DNA of 64,000 bases from Fidelibacterota bacterium (GTDB lineage Bacteria > Fidelibacterota > Marinisomatia > SCGC-AAA003-L08 > TS1B11), in the NCBI GenBank assembly GCA_004124295.1, contig SCKI01000002.1, forward strand, positions 186,001 through 250,000, written 5' to 3'. This document shows positions 7,999 to 17,095 of the stretch, one piece after another. Below the pieces are notes generated by a model. It was not told the origin of the DNA. It saw only the letters and a program-made list of their open reading frames with translations, and did no database searches. Each line of letters starts with the position of its first letter. The first letter of the stretch is position 1. The translations under genes were made by a program, and so were the position numbers.

Positions 7999-8724
7999 TT
8001 AATCTTGCTCCTGCGACTCGTTGCGTCCAGCCTGATAACGGGCCCACAGATCGGGGCGTCTCTTGCGGGTCTGCTCTTCCCGCAGCGCTTGCCTCCAGGC
8101 CGCGATCTTGCCGTGGTCCCCCGACAGCAGTACTTCCGGTACCGCCATATCCCGGTATTCCCGGGGCCGGGTGTAGTGCGGGCCATCCAGCAGCTCGGCG
8201 CTGAAGGAATCGGTTTCGGCGGAGGCGCTGGTATGCAGCGCTCCCTCCCTCAATCGCACCACCGCGTCGAGCATCAGCAGACCGGGCAGCTCGCCCCCGG
8301 TGACCACAAAATCGCCTATCGAATACTCATCGGTAACCAGCCGGTCCCGGACCCGCTGGTCAACCCCCTTATAATGCCCACAAATGACCAGCAGATGGTC
8401 CGCCCGGGCCAGTTCGGCCGCCGCCGCCTGGGTAAACGGGACCCCGTCGGGAGTGGGAAACACGACCCGATCGGGCTTTCCGCCAGGCCCCGCGCATAGG
8501 TGGTCGTAGGCCCGGAAAATGGGCTCCGGCTTCATGATCATGCCGGCGCCACCGCCAAAGGGCTGATCGTCAATCTTGTTGTGCGGCCCCTCAGCAAAAT
8601 CAAAAAGGTTGATCACCGCATAGGCCACGATGCCGCGCTCACCGGCCCGCCCCAGGATGCTGGTGGTTATTACGGCCTGCGCCAGGTCGGGAAAGGGGGT
8701 CAGTATGGTGGCCCTGAAACTCAT
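7999..8724 (-). CDS. trmD: tRNA (guanine-N1)-methyltransferase
   Basis: TrmD methylates G37 next to the anticodon of tRNAs reading CNN codons, which prevents +1 frameshifts. It is a SPOUT-fold, knotted dimeric enzyme using S-adenosylmethionine. The 241-aa protein has '[18 protein letters not shown]', '[14 protein letters not shown]' and '[25 protein letters not shown]', which form the knot and cofactor site, and a C-terminal helical domain ending '[10 protein letters not shown]'. Length is normal. Its start codon overlaps the end of rimM by four bases, so the two are translationally coupled. Confidence 0.98.
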   Translation of the reverse strand: MSFRATILTPFPDLAQAVITTSILGRAGERGIVAYAVINLFDFAEGPHNKIDDQPFGGGAGMIMKPEPIFRAYDHLCAGPGGKPDRVVFPTPDGVPFTQAAAAELARADHLLVICGHYKGVDQRVRDRLVTDEYSIGDFVVTGGELPGLLMLDAVVRLREGALHTSASAETDSFSAELLDGPHYTRPREYRDMAVPEVLLSGDHGKIAAWRQALREEQTRKRRPDLWARYQAGRNESQEQD

Positions 8725-9248
8725 GCGGTGAGCCCTTCCAGACCCCGTACCGTGACCGTCCGCGCCGCATGATCGATGGCGGTCACGAACTCGTCCAGCA
8801 GCGGTATCAGCAGTTCGCCGCCTTCCCGCTCCACCTGCAGCACATCGTTGGCCGGCAGGTCCCAGGCATCCTTCACGGGGCCGATAGTGGCCCCCGATTC
8901 CGCCACCACCCTATAGCCGATGAGATCACCGAGGTAGTAGCCTGCGCCGCCGGGGTCCGGGAGATCGCGCCGGGCAATGCTCAGTTCGGCGCCTCGCAGG
9001 GCGTCGGCCGCATCGCGGTCGCTGATGCCTTCAAATGCCAGCCGTAGCTGGGGACCGTCGCCGTGGACGCCTGTCAGCAGCAGCTCCCGGCGCTCCCCAT
9101 TGGGAAGTTCGGCCAGCAGCGTCATGCCGGCGGCCAGCAGTGAGCTGTCGTGCATCGCAGTGCGCACCTTGACCTGGCCTGCCAGACCGTGCCCTTTCAA
9201 TATGGCGCCGACGGGGAACCGCCGGTCTTCGGCACGGGGGGCGGTCAT
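8721..9248 (-). CDS. rimM: 16S rRNA processing protein RimM
   Basis: RimM binds S19 and helps mature the 30S head domain. The 175-aa protein shows the N-terminal RimM domain ('FPVGAILKGHGLAGQVKVR') and the C-terminal PRC-barrel ('YYLGDLIGYRVVAESG' followed by 'VLQVEREGGELLIPLLDEFV'). Length and order in the operon (between rpsP and trmD) are standard. The start is ATG at 9248; 74 bases separate it from rpsP and hold no KH-domain gene, which many other phyla place here. Confidence 0.97.
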   Translation of the reverse strand: MTAPRAEDRRFPVGAILKGHGLAGQVKVRTAMHDSSLLAAGMTLLAELPNGERRELLLTGVHGDGPQLRLAFEGISDRDAADALRGAELSIARRDLPDPGGAGYYLGDLIGYRVVAESGATIGPVKDAWDLPANDVLQVEREGGELLIPLLDEFVTAIDHAARTVTVRGLEGLTA

Positions 9249-9322
9249 GCTAGGGGACGCCCGCTGTGAGAAAAAGCGTCAGGTCGCCGCCCGCAGGGCC
9301 ACTGCCCTTGGGGCCACGGCCC

Positions 9323-10339
9323 TCAGGAATCTTTGCTGCCCGCATCCTCCGGTTCCTGCGCGGCGTCATCGGCAGGCGTCTCGTCCGACCCGGCCTCCAC
9401 GCTGGACGCCTCCTCGGCGGCAGCTTCTTCAGCAGGCTCCCCGGGGGCCGCCACTGCGGCCTCAGGGGCATCCGGGGTTTCGGCCTGCGGAGCTTCCTCA
9501 GCGGCAGATTCTTCAGTGGCCTGCTCAGCGGGAACCTCCTCCGCAACAGCCGCCTCCTTGGAGTCCTCAGGGGTTTCCGGGGTTTCGGCCTGCGGAGCTT
9601 CCGCAGCGGCAGCTTCTGCAGCCGCCTGCTCAGCGGGAGCCTCCTCAGGGGCTTCCTCCGCAGCAGCCGTCTCCTCAGGGGCCTCAGCCTGCGGAGCTTC
9701 TTCAGCAGGCTCCCCGGGGGCCGCCACTGCGGCCTCAGGGGCATCCGGGGGTTCGGCCTGCGGAGCTTCCTCAACGGCAGCTTCTTCAGCCGCCTGCTCA
9801 GCGGGAGCCTCCTCTGCAGCCGCCTCCTTGGAATCCTCAGGGGCATCCGGGGTTTCGGCCTGCGGAGCTTTTTCAGCGCTAGCTTTTTCAGCCGCCTCAT
9901 CGGTGGGAGCTTCAGCGGGGGCCGCCACTACGGCCTCAGCGGCGCTGGCCTTGGATTTCTTCAGGCCCTCCCGCTCCGCTTGGGCCTTCAGCGCATCCCG
10001 TTTCTTCTGGCGCCCAGCCTGAATTTGGTTCCAGCCGGCCAGCTCTGTCTCGATGGCCTCGGCGTCCTTGCCCTGCTGCATCAGATGCCAGCGCAGTCGC
10101 AGACCCGTCCGGGACATCAAATTTTTCACCGTGTTGGATACCTGGGCCCCTTCGCCCAGCCAGTGCAGCACCCGGTCATCCTTGAGGTTGACCTGCTCCC
10201 CGTTCTGTGCCAGGGGATCATACCAGCCCAGCCGCTCCAGCTCCGCTCCGTTACGGCGCGACCGGCTGTCAATCGCTACCACCCTGTAGAAGGGCCGTTT
10301 CTTGCGCCCCATGCGCTTGAGTCTGATCTTAACCGCCAA
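9323..10339 (-). CDS. rpsP: 30S ribosomal protein S16 with a ~220-residue acidic repeat tail
   Basis: S16 is an early 30S assembly protein. Residues 1 to about 80 are a normal S16 ('KIRLKRMGRKKRPFYRVV', 'LGWYDPLAQ', 'VLHWLGEGAQVSNTVKNL'), followed by a basic/charged extension to about residue 125. The remaining ~210 residues are almost only Ala, Glu, Pro, Gln, Thr, Ser and Asp. This tail contains a 91-codon period: two near-identical segments of about 59 residues. Total length is 338 aa against about 80-120 in most bacteria. The start is TTG at 10339, with AAGGA about ten bases upstream; no ATG gives a better N-terminus. The tail is predicted disordered, cytosolic and strongly acidic; its role is unknown. 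Alanine-rich S16 tails occur in some FCB relatives, but I cannot say how long they are there. Confidence 0.95.
   Translation of the reverse strand: MAVKIRLKRMGRKKRPFYRVVAIDSRSRRNGAELERLGWYDPLAQNGEQVNLKDDRVLHWLGEGAQVSNTVKNLMSRTGLRLRWHLMQQGKDAEAIETELAGWNQIQAGRQKKRDALKAQAEREGLKKSKASAAEAVVAAPAEAPTDEAAEKASAEKAPQAETPDAPEDSKEAAAEEAPAEQAAEEAAVEEAPQAEPPDAPEAAVAAPGEPAEEAPQAEAPEETAAAEEAPEEAPAEQAAAEAAAAEAPQAETPETPEDSKEAAVAEEVPAEQATEESAAEEAPQAETPDAPEAAVAAPGEPAEEAAAEEASSVEAGSDETPADDAAQEPEDAGSKDS
9422..9870 (-). repeat. Two near-identical ~176-bp direct repeats inside rpsP
   Basis: Bases 9422-9600 and 9695-9870 are direct copies, 273 bases (91 codons) apart, differing by scattered substitutions and one in-frame 3-base indel. 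Both encode 'EAPQAE-PDAPE' and 'PGEPAEEA' modules. The frame is kept, so the array has grown by in-frame duplication. Copy number may vary between strains or be collapsed in short-read assembly. Confidence 0.85.
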
Positions 10340-10525
10340 TGCTTGTTTCCTTCATCATACTGGGCCGGGCACCTTTGGCGCCGGCCCGGGGGCCATCATG
10401 CCGACCCTGATATCCTCCGGCAGTGCCGGGCGAACCGCTACGCGTCCGCGGGTACAGCTGCGAAAATTAGAGGCAGTTCCAGATGCCTTGCAAGCCTATT
10501 AGCAATCGGACCCGGCCGGCGCGGA

Positions 10526-11230
10526 TCAGAAGTCACCCCGCTGGTGCCGCAGGAGCAGCTCCTCCACCACGGTCTGGCCGACCTGGTTCAGTATATAGGC
10601 CACCGCCGCTCCAACGGCCTCGACCTCAAGCATCTCCTGCAGGGGGAAGTCGCCCTCCTGCTTCTGCCACCATTCGCTGGCGGTGGCGCCGGGGTAGAGG
10701 GTGCTCACTTTGATGTCATGCTCGCGCACGTCCTCCCGCACGGCGTCGGCCAGGCCTTTGAGACCATGCTTGGCCGCCACGTAGGCGCTGCTGGCCGGAA
10801 AGCTGCGCAGGCCGGCCACCGAATTGACATATACCAGGTGCCCCTGTTTGCGGGGGATCATCCCCTGTAGCGCCAGATGGGTGAGCCGGTAGGCCGCATT
10901 GAGGTTGAGGCCGATTTGCGCCTCCCACACCTCCGGCGGCTGGCTCTGGGCGGTCCCGAACTCGGCCCCGCCCCCGGCATGGACGAAGCCGTGCAGGGGG
11001 GCCTGCTGTTCCGCCCAATCGACCAGCGCCGCCAGCTGCTCCGGGCTGTCCAGGTCCGCTCGGCAGACCGATCCCCGGCCCCGGCGTTCGATCAACAGGT
11101 CCAGGGTTTCCTGCAGGCGGTCGCTTGAGCGTCCCGAGAGGATCAGGGGGCCGTCCCAGCCGGCCAGGGCCAGGGCCGAGGCCCGGCCGATACCGGAGCT
11201 CGCGCCGGTGATGATGATGGAGCTGCTCAT
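10526..11230 (-). CDS. Short-chain dehydrogenase/reductase
   Basis: A 234-aa classical SDR with the Rossmann motif 'IITGASSGIGRASALAL' at the N-terminus, the 'VHAGGGAE' segment in place of the usual N-N-A-G, catalytic Ser in 'VYVNSVAGLRSFPASSAY', and the 'YVAAKHG' Tyr-x-x-x-Lys pair. Arg in 'ILSGRSSDR' after beta-2 favours NADP(H). The substrate is not predictable. The start at 11230 is supported by AGAGGG upstream. It lies on the minus strand, 186 bases upstream of rpsP, so it is not clearly part of the ribosomal operon. Confidence 0.88.
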   Translation of the reverse strand: MSSSIIITGASSGIGRASALALAGWDGPLILSGRSSDRLQETLDLLIERRGRGSVCRADLDSPEQLAALVDWAEQQAPLHGFVHAGGGAEFGTAQSQPPEVWEAQIGLNLNAAYRLTHLALQGMIPRKQGHLVYVNSVAGLRSFPASSAYVAAKHGLKGLADAVREDVREHDIKVSTLYPGATASEWWQKQEGDFPLQEMLEVEAVGAAVAYILNQVGQTVVEELLLRHQRGDF

Positions 11231-11408
11231 AATTTCCCTCTGGTCAGGCGTGTTCCTCTATCCCGGCGGCCGGCCGGTGCGGGGCAAATTAGGGCTGCTG
11301 CGGCGCAATCCCAACTTTGGGGCAGGCCCATCTCCGGTTCCGGCGCAAGGTTGCGGCCAGCTCAAGAAATCGGTCCGCGAACGGGAACGGGCCGTTTAAT
11401 TTCCCGCC

Positions 11409-14400
11409 GTGATGCATTCCCTGCGAGCCGCCACTCTGGCCACCGCCACTCTGGCCACTGCCGTTTTTGCCGGCATCCTGATCGCCTCGGGACAGCCCCA
11501 GTCCGGCTTCACCGAGCAACTGCAGCTGACCCTGGACCACCCCGGCGCTGTCGTGCGCAGCACGGGGACCGAGCTGTTTCTCGGATCGGCCAGCGCCACC
11601 CGCACCATCGCTGGTCTGCAGGCCGGGATTTACCGCTGGGTCCTCTCCGTGGACAACCCGGCGGCCGTGCAGGTGCGCCTGACCGATCCGGTCTGGGAGC
11701 CGGCCGGCGCCGGCGCTGCCCCGGCTGCCGAGGGCGCGCTGGACTCGCTGCCGCTCTGGGAGGCCCATTCTCCCCAGGTCCGGGGCAACCTCAAGATTGT
11801 GCTGCTCGACATCATCCCCTGGCGCATGCGCGGCGGCAGCCTGGAAGTGTTGAAAGGGGGCACGGTCCTGGTGAGCCTGCGCCACCCGGCCAATGCCGTC
11901 AAGGCCCGTCCCGGTGATGGAACGGCCACGCTGGCCAACACCTATCGCCACCCCGTCAGCCGGCGGCGGTCTGGCCTGAAGAAGGGGGCCGATCCGTTGC
12001 CTACCGGCGGACGCTGGCTGCAGATCCCGGTGCGGATGGATGGCCTGTACCAGCTCACCCCGGACTACCTCTCCACAGCCGGGGTCGATCCGGCCATGAT
12101 CGACCTGCCGTCCCTGCGGCTGTTTACCCACCCCTCCCTGGGGCGGCCCATGAATGATGTCGTCGGCGCGCCGCTGCCGGAGAATATGATCGAGCTGCCT
12201 TTGCTGGTGCGGGACGGAGGCGACGGCCAACTGGGGACCGGCGATGGCCTGGTCTTCTACGGACAGGGACCCCGGGGGCTCTCCTTTGAGGGCGGCAGTC
12301 TGGGCTATACCCAGAATCCCTACCACGATGAGGCTTACGTCTGGCTGCACATTCCTGACGGCATTGGCACGCCCGGTCTGCGCATGGCAACCGGTCCGGC
12401 CTACGACGGCACGCTGGCCTCAATATCCTCGGGCCGGGGGCTGGTCCATCACGAAATCGACCTGTTCAACGGCTTCCGCTCCGGCCCAGTGTGGCACCAG
12501 GAGGCCATATTGCGGGGCACAACTTTCAACCTGACCCTGCCGGCTGCGGGCCTCCGGCCGGCCGATTCCACCCGCTTGGTGGTGCGGGTAAGGGGCGGGA
12601 ACCAGAGCGGCAGCCACCGGGTGACGGTGGCCCTCAACCAGACGGAGGTGCTGCGGTCCCCCTTCTGGGGCGCGAACGGCGACCGCATCTTCGACATCGA
12701 TCCGCAGTCCGCCGGAGCTTCCGGCCAGGCCGGCGACAACCTGGTGACCATCACCAATATCTCCACCGATCCCAGTTCGCAGGAGCAGGTTTGGCTCGAC
12801 TGGGTGCAGATCGGCTATGGGCGGGACCTCACGGCCGCCGGGGACCTGCTGGAGGCGGCCATCGAGCCCCGGGCCGCCGCCGCCAATGTGGTCCTGGCCG
12901 GTTTCACTGCCCAGCCCCTGGTGGCCGATATCAGCGCTCCTGGCATGCCGCTGATCCAGCAGCTGCAGCAGAGCGGCGCGGACTGGAGTTTCACCCCCGG
13001 CGACCTGTCTGCGGGGCTGCGCTTTGTGGCCGCTACCGAAGGGCAGCTCCTGATACCGGACGCGCCGGTGCTGCGCAGCGGACTGAGCTTCACCGATCTG
13101 CGGCAACCGGGCAACCAGGCCGACTACATTATTATTACGGTCCCCGCCTTCAGCGATCAGGCCGCGGCGCTGGCCGCTATCCACAGCAGCGAGGTGCGCC
13201 CGGGCTGGCGGCTCAGCACCCGGGTTGTGCAACTGGCCGATATCACCCGGGAATTTTCCGGCGGTCTGGCCGATCCCTATGCCCTGCGGGCCTTTCTGCG
13301 CTATGCCTACGAAAACTGGGCCGCGCCGGCGCCCCGGCTGGTGGCCCTGTTCGGGGACGGCGACTATGATTACCGGAATCTCAGCGGCCAAAGCCAGAAC
13401 CTGCTGCCCACCATCCAGGTTGACGGCAGTAGCGAGATATTTTCCCGGTCCGCCGACGACCGCTTCGTCTACCTTGACTCCGTGGCCGTGGCCGTGCCGC
13501 TGCCCGATATGGGCATTGGCCGGATTCCCGTTTCTACCGCCGCCGAAGCGCTGGCCGCCGTGGCCGCTATCCGCAGCTATATGGTTGCGCCGGAGCCGGG
13601 CGCCTGGCGGCAGCAGATTCTGATGGCCGCAGATGATCCGGTGCGGCCCAACGACCGGGAGGAATCGTTCGTCCTGGACTCGGAGCAGTTTGCCGCCGGC
13701 TTCCCCAGGTTTCTGGAAGTGTCCAAGGTCTATCTCACCGAGTTTGCCGAGCACCGGGAGCCGGTCACCAATGTGGTGGTCAAACCCCAGGCCACCGAGG
13801 CGCTGCTCCGGAAAATCAACCAGGGTGTCACCCTGATCAATTATATCGGCCACGGCAGCGCCAGCCAATGGGCCCAGGAAGGGCTGTTGCGGGTGGACCG
13901 TGACCTGCCCCGCTTGCGGCCAGGGGTCAGACTGCCGGTGTGGTATGCCGGCACCTGCGCCTGGGGACGCTTCGATGACCTGGGCGATCCGGCCATGAGC
14001 GAACTGCTCACCGCCAGCGAAGAGATCGCCGGTATCGCCGTGATCTCCGCCACCCGGGCGGTCTTTTCGGCGGACAACACCCGCTTCGTCCGGCGGCTGT
14101 TTGAGAATACCTTCCCCGACTCCCAGCCGGCGACGGCGCGCCTGGGGGAAATTCTGCTGGCGGCCAAGCTGGATGACGACGACGAAAAATTTCACCTGTT
14201 CGGCGATCCGGCCCTGCGCCTGGCCTTTCCCACTGCGCCCCTGGATACCCTGTCCGTGACTCCCGATACCCTGCAGGTGCTGGGGACGGCCACCTACCAG
14301 GGCGCCGTTTCCGGGACCGCCATCGTGTCCGGCCAATCGCTGGTGACGATCCTCGATGCGCCGATGGAGGTCACCCGGACCTACCGGAGCCTTACCGGCG

Positions 14401-15287
14401 AACTCCGCAGCCTGACGTACAAACTCCCCGGCGCGGCCATTTTCAGAGGGTCGGCCAGCCTGGCCAATGGGCAGTTCAGCGGAGCGTTCATTATCCCCAA
14501 GGACATCAACTATAGCGGCAATCCCATCACCGTCGTGGCTTACGCCTGGTCCCGGGAAGGGGGCTTGCTGGAGGAGCAGATCGGCGCCCTGGATAACCTC
14601 ATCATCCGGGGGACGGCGGCCACGACGCTGGACAGCGCCGGGCCCCTGATCGCCTTCTACCACGATGGCCGCCTGTTGCAGAGCGGGGAGGCGCTGGTGC
14701 GCGGCTCGGCCCTGGAAGTGGAGATTCAGGACCCCCTGGGCGTTAACCTGACCGGCGAGGTAGGACACAGTATCCGCCTGTGGCTGGATGAGGAGACGGA
14801 GTCCGTGGACATGAACGCGCTGTTCCAGTTCGACCTCGACAGCCACACCACCGGCCGCTTCGACTTCACCCTGGACAGCACCCTCACGGGCCGCCACGAA
14901 CTGTGGGTGGAGGCCTGGGACGGGGCCAACAACCGCTCCCGGCAGCAACTTATCCTGAACCTCGACCTGGCCGCCACGCTGGACGTGACGACCCTGCTCA
15001 ACTACCCCAACCCGTTCCAGGGGGTGACCCGCTTCTTCTACAACCTGTCGGTGGAGGCGGAAGTGGCCATCACCATCTACACCCTGAACGGCGTCCGGGT
15101 GCTTACGCTGAGCTCCCTGGGTACCCAGGGCCGGGGACCCCAGCGGCTGCCCGAGAGCGGCCAGTGGGACGGCAACGATGCTTTCGGCGACGCCATCGCC
15201 AACGGCACCTATCTCTACCGCTTCCGGGCGCAGACGCCTGAGGGCGATGCCATTGTCCGTTGGGGCCGGCTGACCCGCCTGCGATGA
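11409..15287 (+). CDS. porU: C25 (gingipain-type) cysteine peptidase, PorU-like type IX secretion sortase
   Basis: PorU is the surface sortase that removes the C-terminal signal of type IX cargo and attaches the cargo to lipopolysaccharide. The 1292-aa protein begins with a signal peptide (hydrophobic run through about residue 28), a beta-rich N-terminal half, and then the C25 domain (about 560-930). The catalytic His is in 'INYIGHGSASQWAQE' (His815) and the Cys in 'WYAGTCAWGRFDDL' (Cys850). After about 930 comes a long beta-sandwich region, and the end is 'LNYPNPFQGVTRFFYNLS' followed by an FlgD-like Ig fold finishing 'WDGNDAFGDAIANGTYLYR', itself a type IX sorting-type domain. The start is GTG 11409 or ATG 11412. 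It is coupled to maf by a four-base overlap. PorV and other Por genes are not in the window, so the PorU name rests on length and architecture; a secreted C25 protease is the alternative. Confidence 0.85.
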   Translation: MMHSLRAATLATATLATAVFAGILIASGQPQSGFTEQLQLTLDHPGAVVRSTGTELFLGSASATRTIAGLQAGIYRWVLSVDNPAAVQVRLTDPVWEPAGAGAAPAAEGALDSLPLWEAHSPQVRGNLKIVLLDIIPWRMRGGSLEVLKGGTVLVSLRHPANAVKARPGDGTATLANTYRHPVSRRRSGLKKGADPLPTGGRWLQIPVRMDGLYQLTPDYLSTAGVDPAMIDLPSLRLFTHPSLGRPMNDVVGAPLPENMIELPLLVRDGGDGQLGTGDGLVFYGQGPRGLSFEGGSLGYTQNPYHDEAYVWLHIPDGIGTPGLRMATGPAYDGTLASISSGRGLVHHEIDLFNGFRSGPVWHQEAILRGTTFNLTLPAAGLRPADSTRLVVRVRGGNQSGSHRVTVALNQTEVLRSPFWGANGDRIFDIDPQSAGASGQAGDNLVTITNISTDPSSQEQVWLDWVQIGYGRDLTAAGDLLEAAIEPRAAAANVVLAGFTAQPLVADISAPGMPLIQQLQQSGADWSFTPGDLSAGLRFVAATEGQLLIPDAPVLRSGLSFTDLRQPGNQADYIIITVPAFSDQAAALAAIHSSEVRPGWRLSTRVVQLADITREFSGGLADPYALRAFLRYAYENWAAPAPRLVALFGDGDYDYRNLSGQSQNLLPTIQVDGSSEIFSRSADDRFVYLDSVAVAVPLPDMGIGRIPVSTAAEALAAVAAIRSYMVAPEPGAWRQQILMAADDPVRPNDREESFVLDSEQFAAGFPRFLEVSKVYLTEFAEHREPVTNVVVKPQATEALLRKINQGVTLINYIGHGSASQWAQEGLLRVDRDLPRLRPGVRLPVWYAGTCAWGRFDDLGDPAMSELLTASEEIAGIAVISATRAVFSADNTRFVRRLFENTFPDSQPATARLGEILLAAKLDDDDEKFHLFGDPALRLAFPTAPLDTLSVTPDTLQVLGTATYQGAVSGTAIVSGQSLVTILDAPMEVTRTYRSLTGELRSLTYKLPGAAIFRGSASLANGQFSGAFIIPKDINYSGNPITVVAYAWSREGGLLEEQIGALDNLIIRGTAATTLDSAGPLIAFYHDGRLLQSGEALVRGSALEVEIQDPLGVNLTGEVGHSIRLWLDEETESVDMNALFQFDLDSHTTGRFDFTLDSTLTGRHELWVEAWDGANNRSRQQLILNLDLAATLDVTTLLNYPNPFQGVTRFFYNLSVEAEVAITIYTLNGVRVLTLSSLGTQGRGPQRLPESGQWDGNDAFGDAIANGTYLYRFRAQTPEGDAIVRWGRLTRLR

Positions 15288-15892
15288 GCCCGGCCCCCCT
15301 GCAGATGATCCTGGCCTCCGCCTCGCCCCGGCGCAAGACGCTGCTGGGCCGCCTGGGGCTGGCTTTCGATGTGCTGCCGGCCGATGTGCCGGAGGAGCTC
15401 GAGCCCCTAGAGGAGGCTGACCATGCGGTGCTGCGGCTGGCCCGGGCAAAGGCCGCCGCGGTCTCCCGCCGCCAGCCTGACAGCCTGGTTGTCGGCGCCG
15501 ACACGATGGTATTGCTGGATGGCCGCATCATGGGCAAACCGGCCGATGCAGCCGAGGCGGCGGAGATGCTGGGCAGCTTGTCGGGCCGGACCCACCTGGT
15601 GCTTACGGCGGTGGCCCTGGAGTGCCCCCGGAGGGGCCACAGCACCGCAATCAGTGAGACCACGGCCGTCACCTTCCACGAGCTGGACCGGGAGGACATC
15701 GATTTCTACCTGGCCGGGAGCCTGCCCCTGGACAAGGCCGGGGCCTACGGGATCCAGGACTTCAGCGGTGTGTTCGTCAGCCGGATCGAAGGCTGCTATC
15801 ATAACGTGATGGGGTTCCCCCTGGCCCACTTTCACCGGCATCTCAAAGCCACGGGACTGTGGCCCGATATCCACAAGATAAACAACTTGTAA
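15284..15892 (+). CDS. maf: Maf-family nucleoside triphosphate pyrophosphatase
   Basis: Maf proteins hydrolyse dTTP/UTP or modified nucleotides to the monophosphate and are linked to septum inhibition and nucleotide-pool cleaning. The 202-aa product has the P-loop-like 'ILASASPRRKTLLGRLGL', 'LVVGADTMVLLDGRIMGKP', 'SGRTHLVLTAVAL' and 'DKAGAYGIQDFSGVFVSRIEG', all family motifs. The ATG at 15284 overlaps the porU stop; an upstream in-frame start at 15260 would lie inside porU and is less likely. Neighbours (RodZ-like gene, then the dcw cluster) fit the frequent placement of maf near cell-shape genes. Confidence 0.95.
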   Translation: MSPAPLQMILASASPRRKTLLGRLGLAFDVLPADVPEELEPLEEADHAVLRLARAKAAAVSRRQPDSLVVGADTMVLLDGRIMGKPADAAEAAEMLGSLSGRTHLVLTAVALECPRRGHSTAISETTAVTFHELDREDIDFYLAGSLPLDKAGAYGIQDFSGVFVSRIEGCYHNVMGFPLAHFHRHLKATGLWPDIHKINNL

Positions 15893-15925
15893 CGATCCGA
15901 AACCGGGACGTAACATTTCCTGCAG

Positions 15926-16831
15926 ATGGAACAGACAGAACCGTTTTATCACCAACTGAAACAGCTCCGGGTTGCCCAGGGTATCAAACTGGCGGATATC
16001 TCCGCCCATACGCGCATCAGCCGGAAATTTCTCGAGGCCATCGAGGAGGGCGATTTTGACATCCTCCCCATGACCTATATCCGCCTGTTTTTGCGCAGCT
16101 ATTGCAACTTCATCGGTTCCGACTTCGAGGAGACGGTGCAGGAGCTGGAAGAGTTCACCGGCGAAGCCCGGCGGAGCGACCTGCCCTCGTACGCCGACGC
16201 ACTCCCCGGCAGCGCGGAGGTGCCCTCCAAGGCCGCCGGCAGCGATGATCGCCGCACGCCCATTCGCCTGCGACAGGACCTGTTGACCGGTTCGGCCATC
16301 ATCATTTTCCTAGTGCTGTTGACCGTTTTCGCCCGGCGGGTCTACCAGGAGCCGGCGACCGGTGAAATCGGAAACCAGGCCGCCACCACTCGTCCTGCGC
16401 CGGTCGAGAATCCTCCCCTGGCGGGAACCACAGGCCGGCCGCTGGGCGGTAACGGCTCGCAGCCGGTGGTGCCGTTCGAGTCGACCATGGAATTCCCCGA
16501 CGAACTGTTCAGCGCCGACCGTCTCATCGATAATCTCCGCGAGCAGGTGCGCCTGACCCCGCCCGTGCGGCTGACCCTTATGGCCCGGGATAACCTGGTG
16601 ATCCAGCCCATCCGGGGGGGCGTCCCCGGGACCCCCTTCAACATGACCGTGGCCAAGGCCCAAATCTGGGTCGTGGACCAGGAGCTGCTGCTGCGCACCA
16701 CCGGCATCCATCTGCTCCGGGGCGACCTGAACGGGGTGTCCATCAACTTCGGCCAAGCTGCCGGACTGGGGACCCTGCGCATCACGCCGGGCGGCGTTTA
16801 CGAAGTATCGGCCTACCTGCCCGATGAGTAG
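15926..16831 (+). CDS. RodZ-like helix-turn-helix / DUF4115 membrane protein
   Basis: A 301-aa protein with an N-terminal RodZ-type HTH ('LKQLRVAQGIKLADISAHT' and 'ISRKFLEAIEEGDFDILP', residues about 8-75), one transmembrane helix ('LLTGSAIIIFLVLLTVFAR', about 118-136), a Pro/Thr-rich linker, and a C-terminal extracytoplasmic DUF4115-like beta domain (about 205-295). RodZ links MreB to the elongation machinery, although many HTH_25 proteins are named only by similarity. ATG at 15926 is 33 bases after maf. No mreB is nearby. Confident in architecture, moderate about a RodZ function. Confidence 0.85.
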   Translation: MEQTEPFYHQLKQLRVAQGIKLADISAHTRISRKFLEAIEEGDFDILPMTYIRLFLRSYCNFIGSDFEETVQELEEFTGEARRSDLPSYADALPGSAEVPSKAAGSDDRRTPIRLRQDLLTGSAIIIFLVLLTVFARRVYQEPATGEIGNQAATTRPAPVENPPLAGTTGRPLGGNGSQPVVPFESTMEFPDELFSADRLIDNLREQVRLTPPVRLTLMARDNLVIQPIRGGVPGTPFNMTVAKAQIWVVDQELLLRTTGIHLLRGDLNGVSINFGQAAGLGTLRITPGGVYEVSAYLPDE

Positions 16832-17095
16832 GGGACAAAGCGCCAATATATGCCTCGCAAATCCGTCGGCTGTAGAGGCCTACATGCGAGAAACGCACTC
16901 ATCGGCGCGCCATGAGCGGCCAGTGGTGCAGCAAAGAGGGGCTTGCGGCTGATTCAGGGATACGACATATTACAAGGCGAGACAAAAAGTTCTTCATTAT
17001 ATTGCGTATATTCCGTGGCATATAGAAATGTAGATTTATCGTTTCGACATCCCGAAATCTGCCGATACAGTAGATAGACGACGAAGAGAGAAACA
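16832..17095. other. Intergenic start of a lower-GC island, no gene seen
   Basis: Base composition falls abruptly after the RodZ-like stop. CTCGCA (16853-16858) and TGCGAG (16886-16891) form a weak long-loop inverted repeat. The last ~120 bases are AT-rich and probably hold the promoter of the hicB-like gene, but no convincing -35/-10 pair was identified. Confidence 0.5.

Noticed and set aside
10340-10368. A 9-codon leader frame (ATG ATG AAG ...) overlapping the rpsP start
   Set aside because: Too short to distinguish from chance; the AAGGA within it serves as the rpsP Shine-Dalgarno.
9266-10870. A plus-strand 534-codon frame across rpsP (Arg/Leu/Ser/Phe-rich repeats)
   Set aside because: It mirrors the repetitive Ala/Glu tail of S16; repeats in DNA create open frames on both strands. 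The minus strand has a genuine S16.
12420-15449. A 1009-codon open frame antisense to the C25 peptidase gene
   Set aside because: It is a shadow of GC-rich codon usage: Gly/Arg/Gln/His-rich, no domain, no start signal, and the opposite frame has clear C25 motifs.
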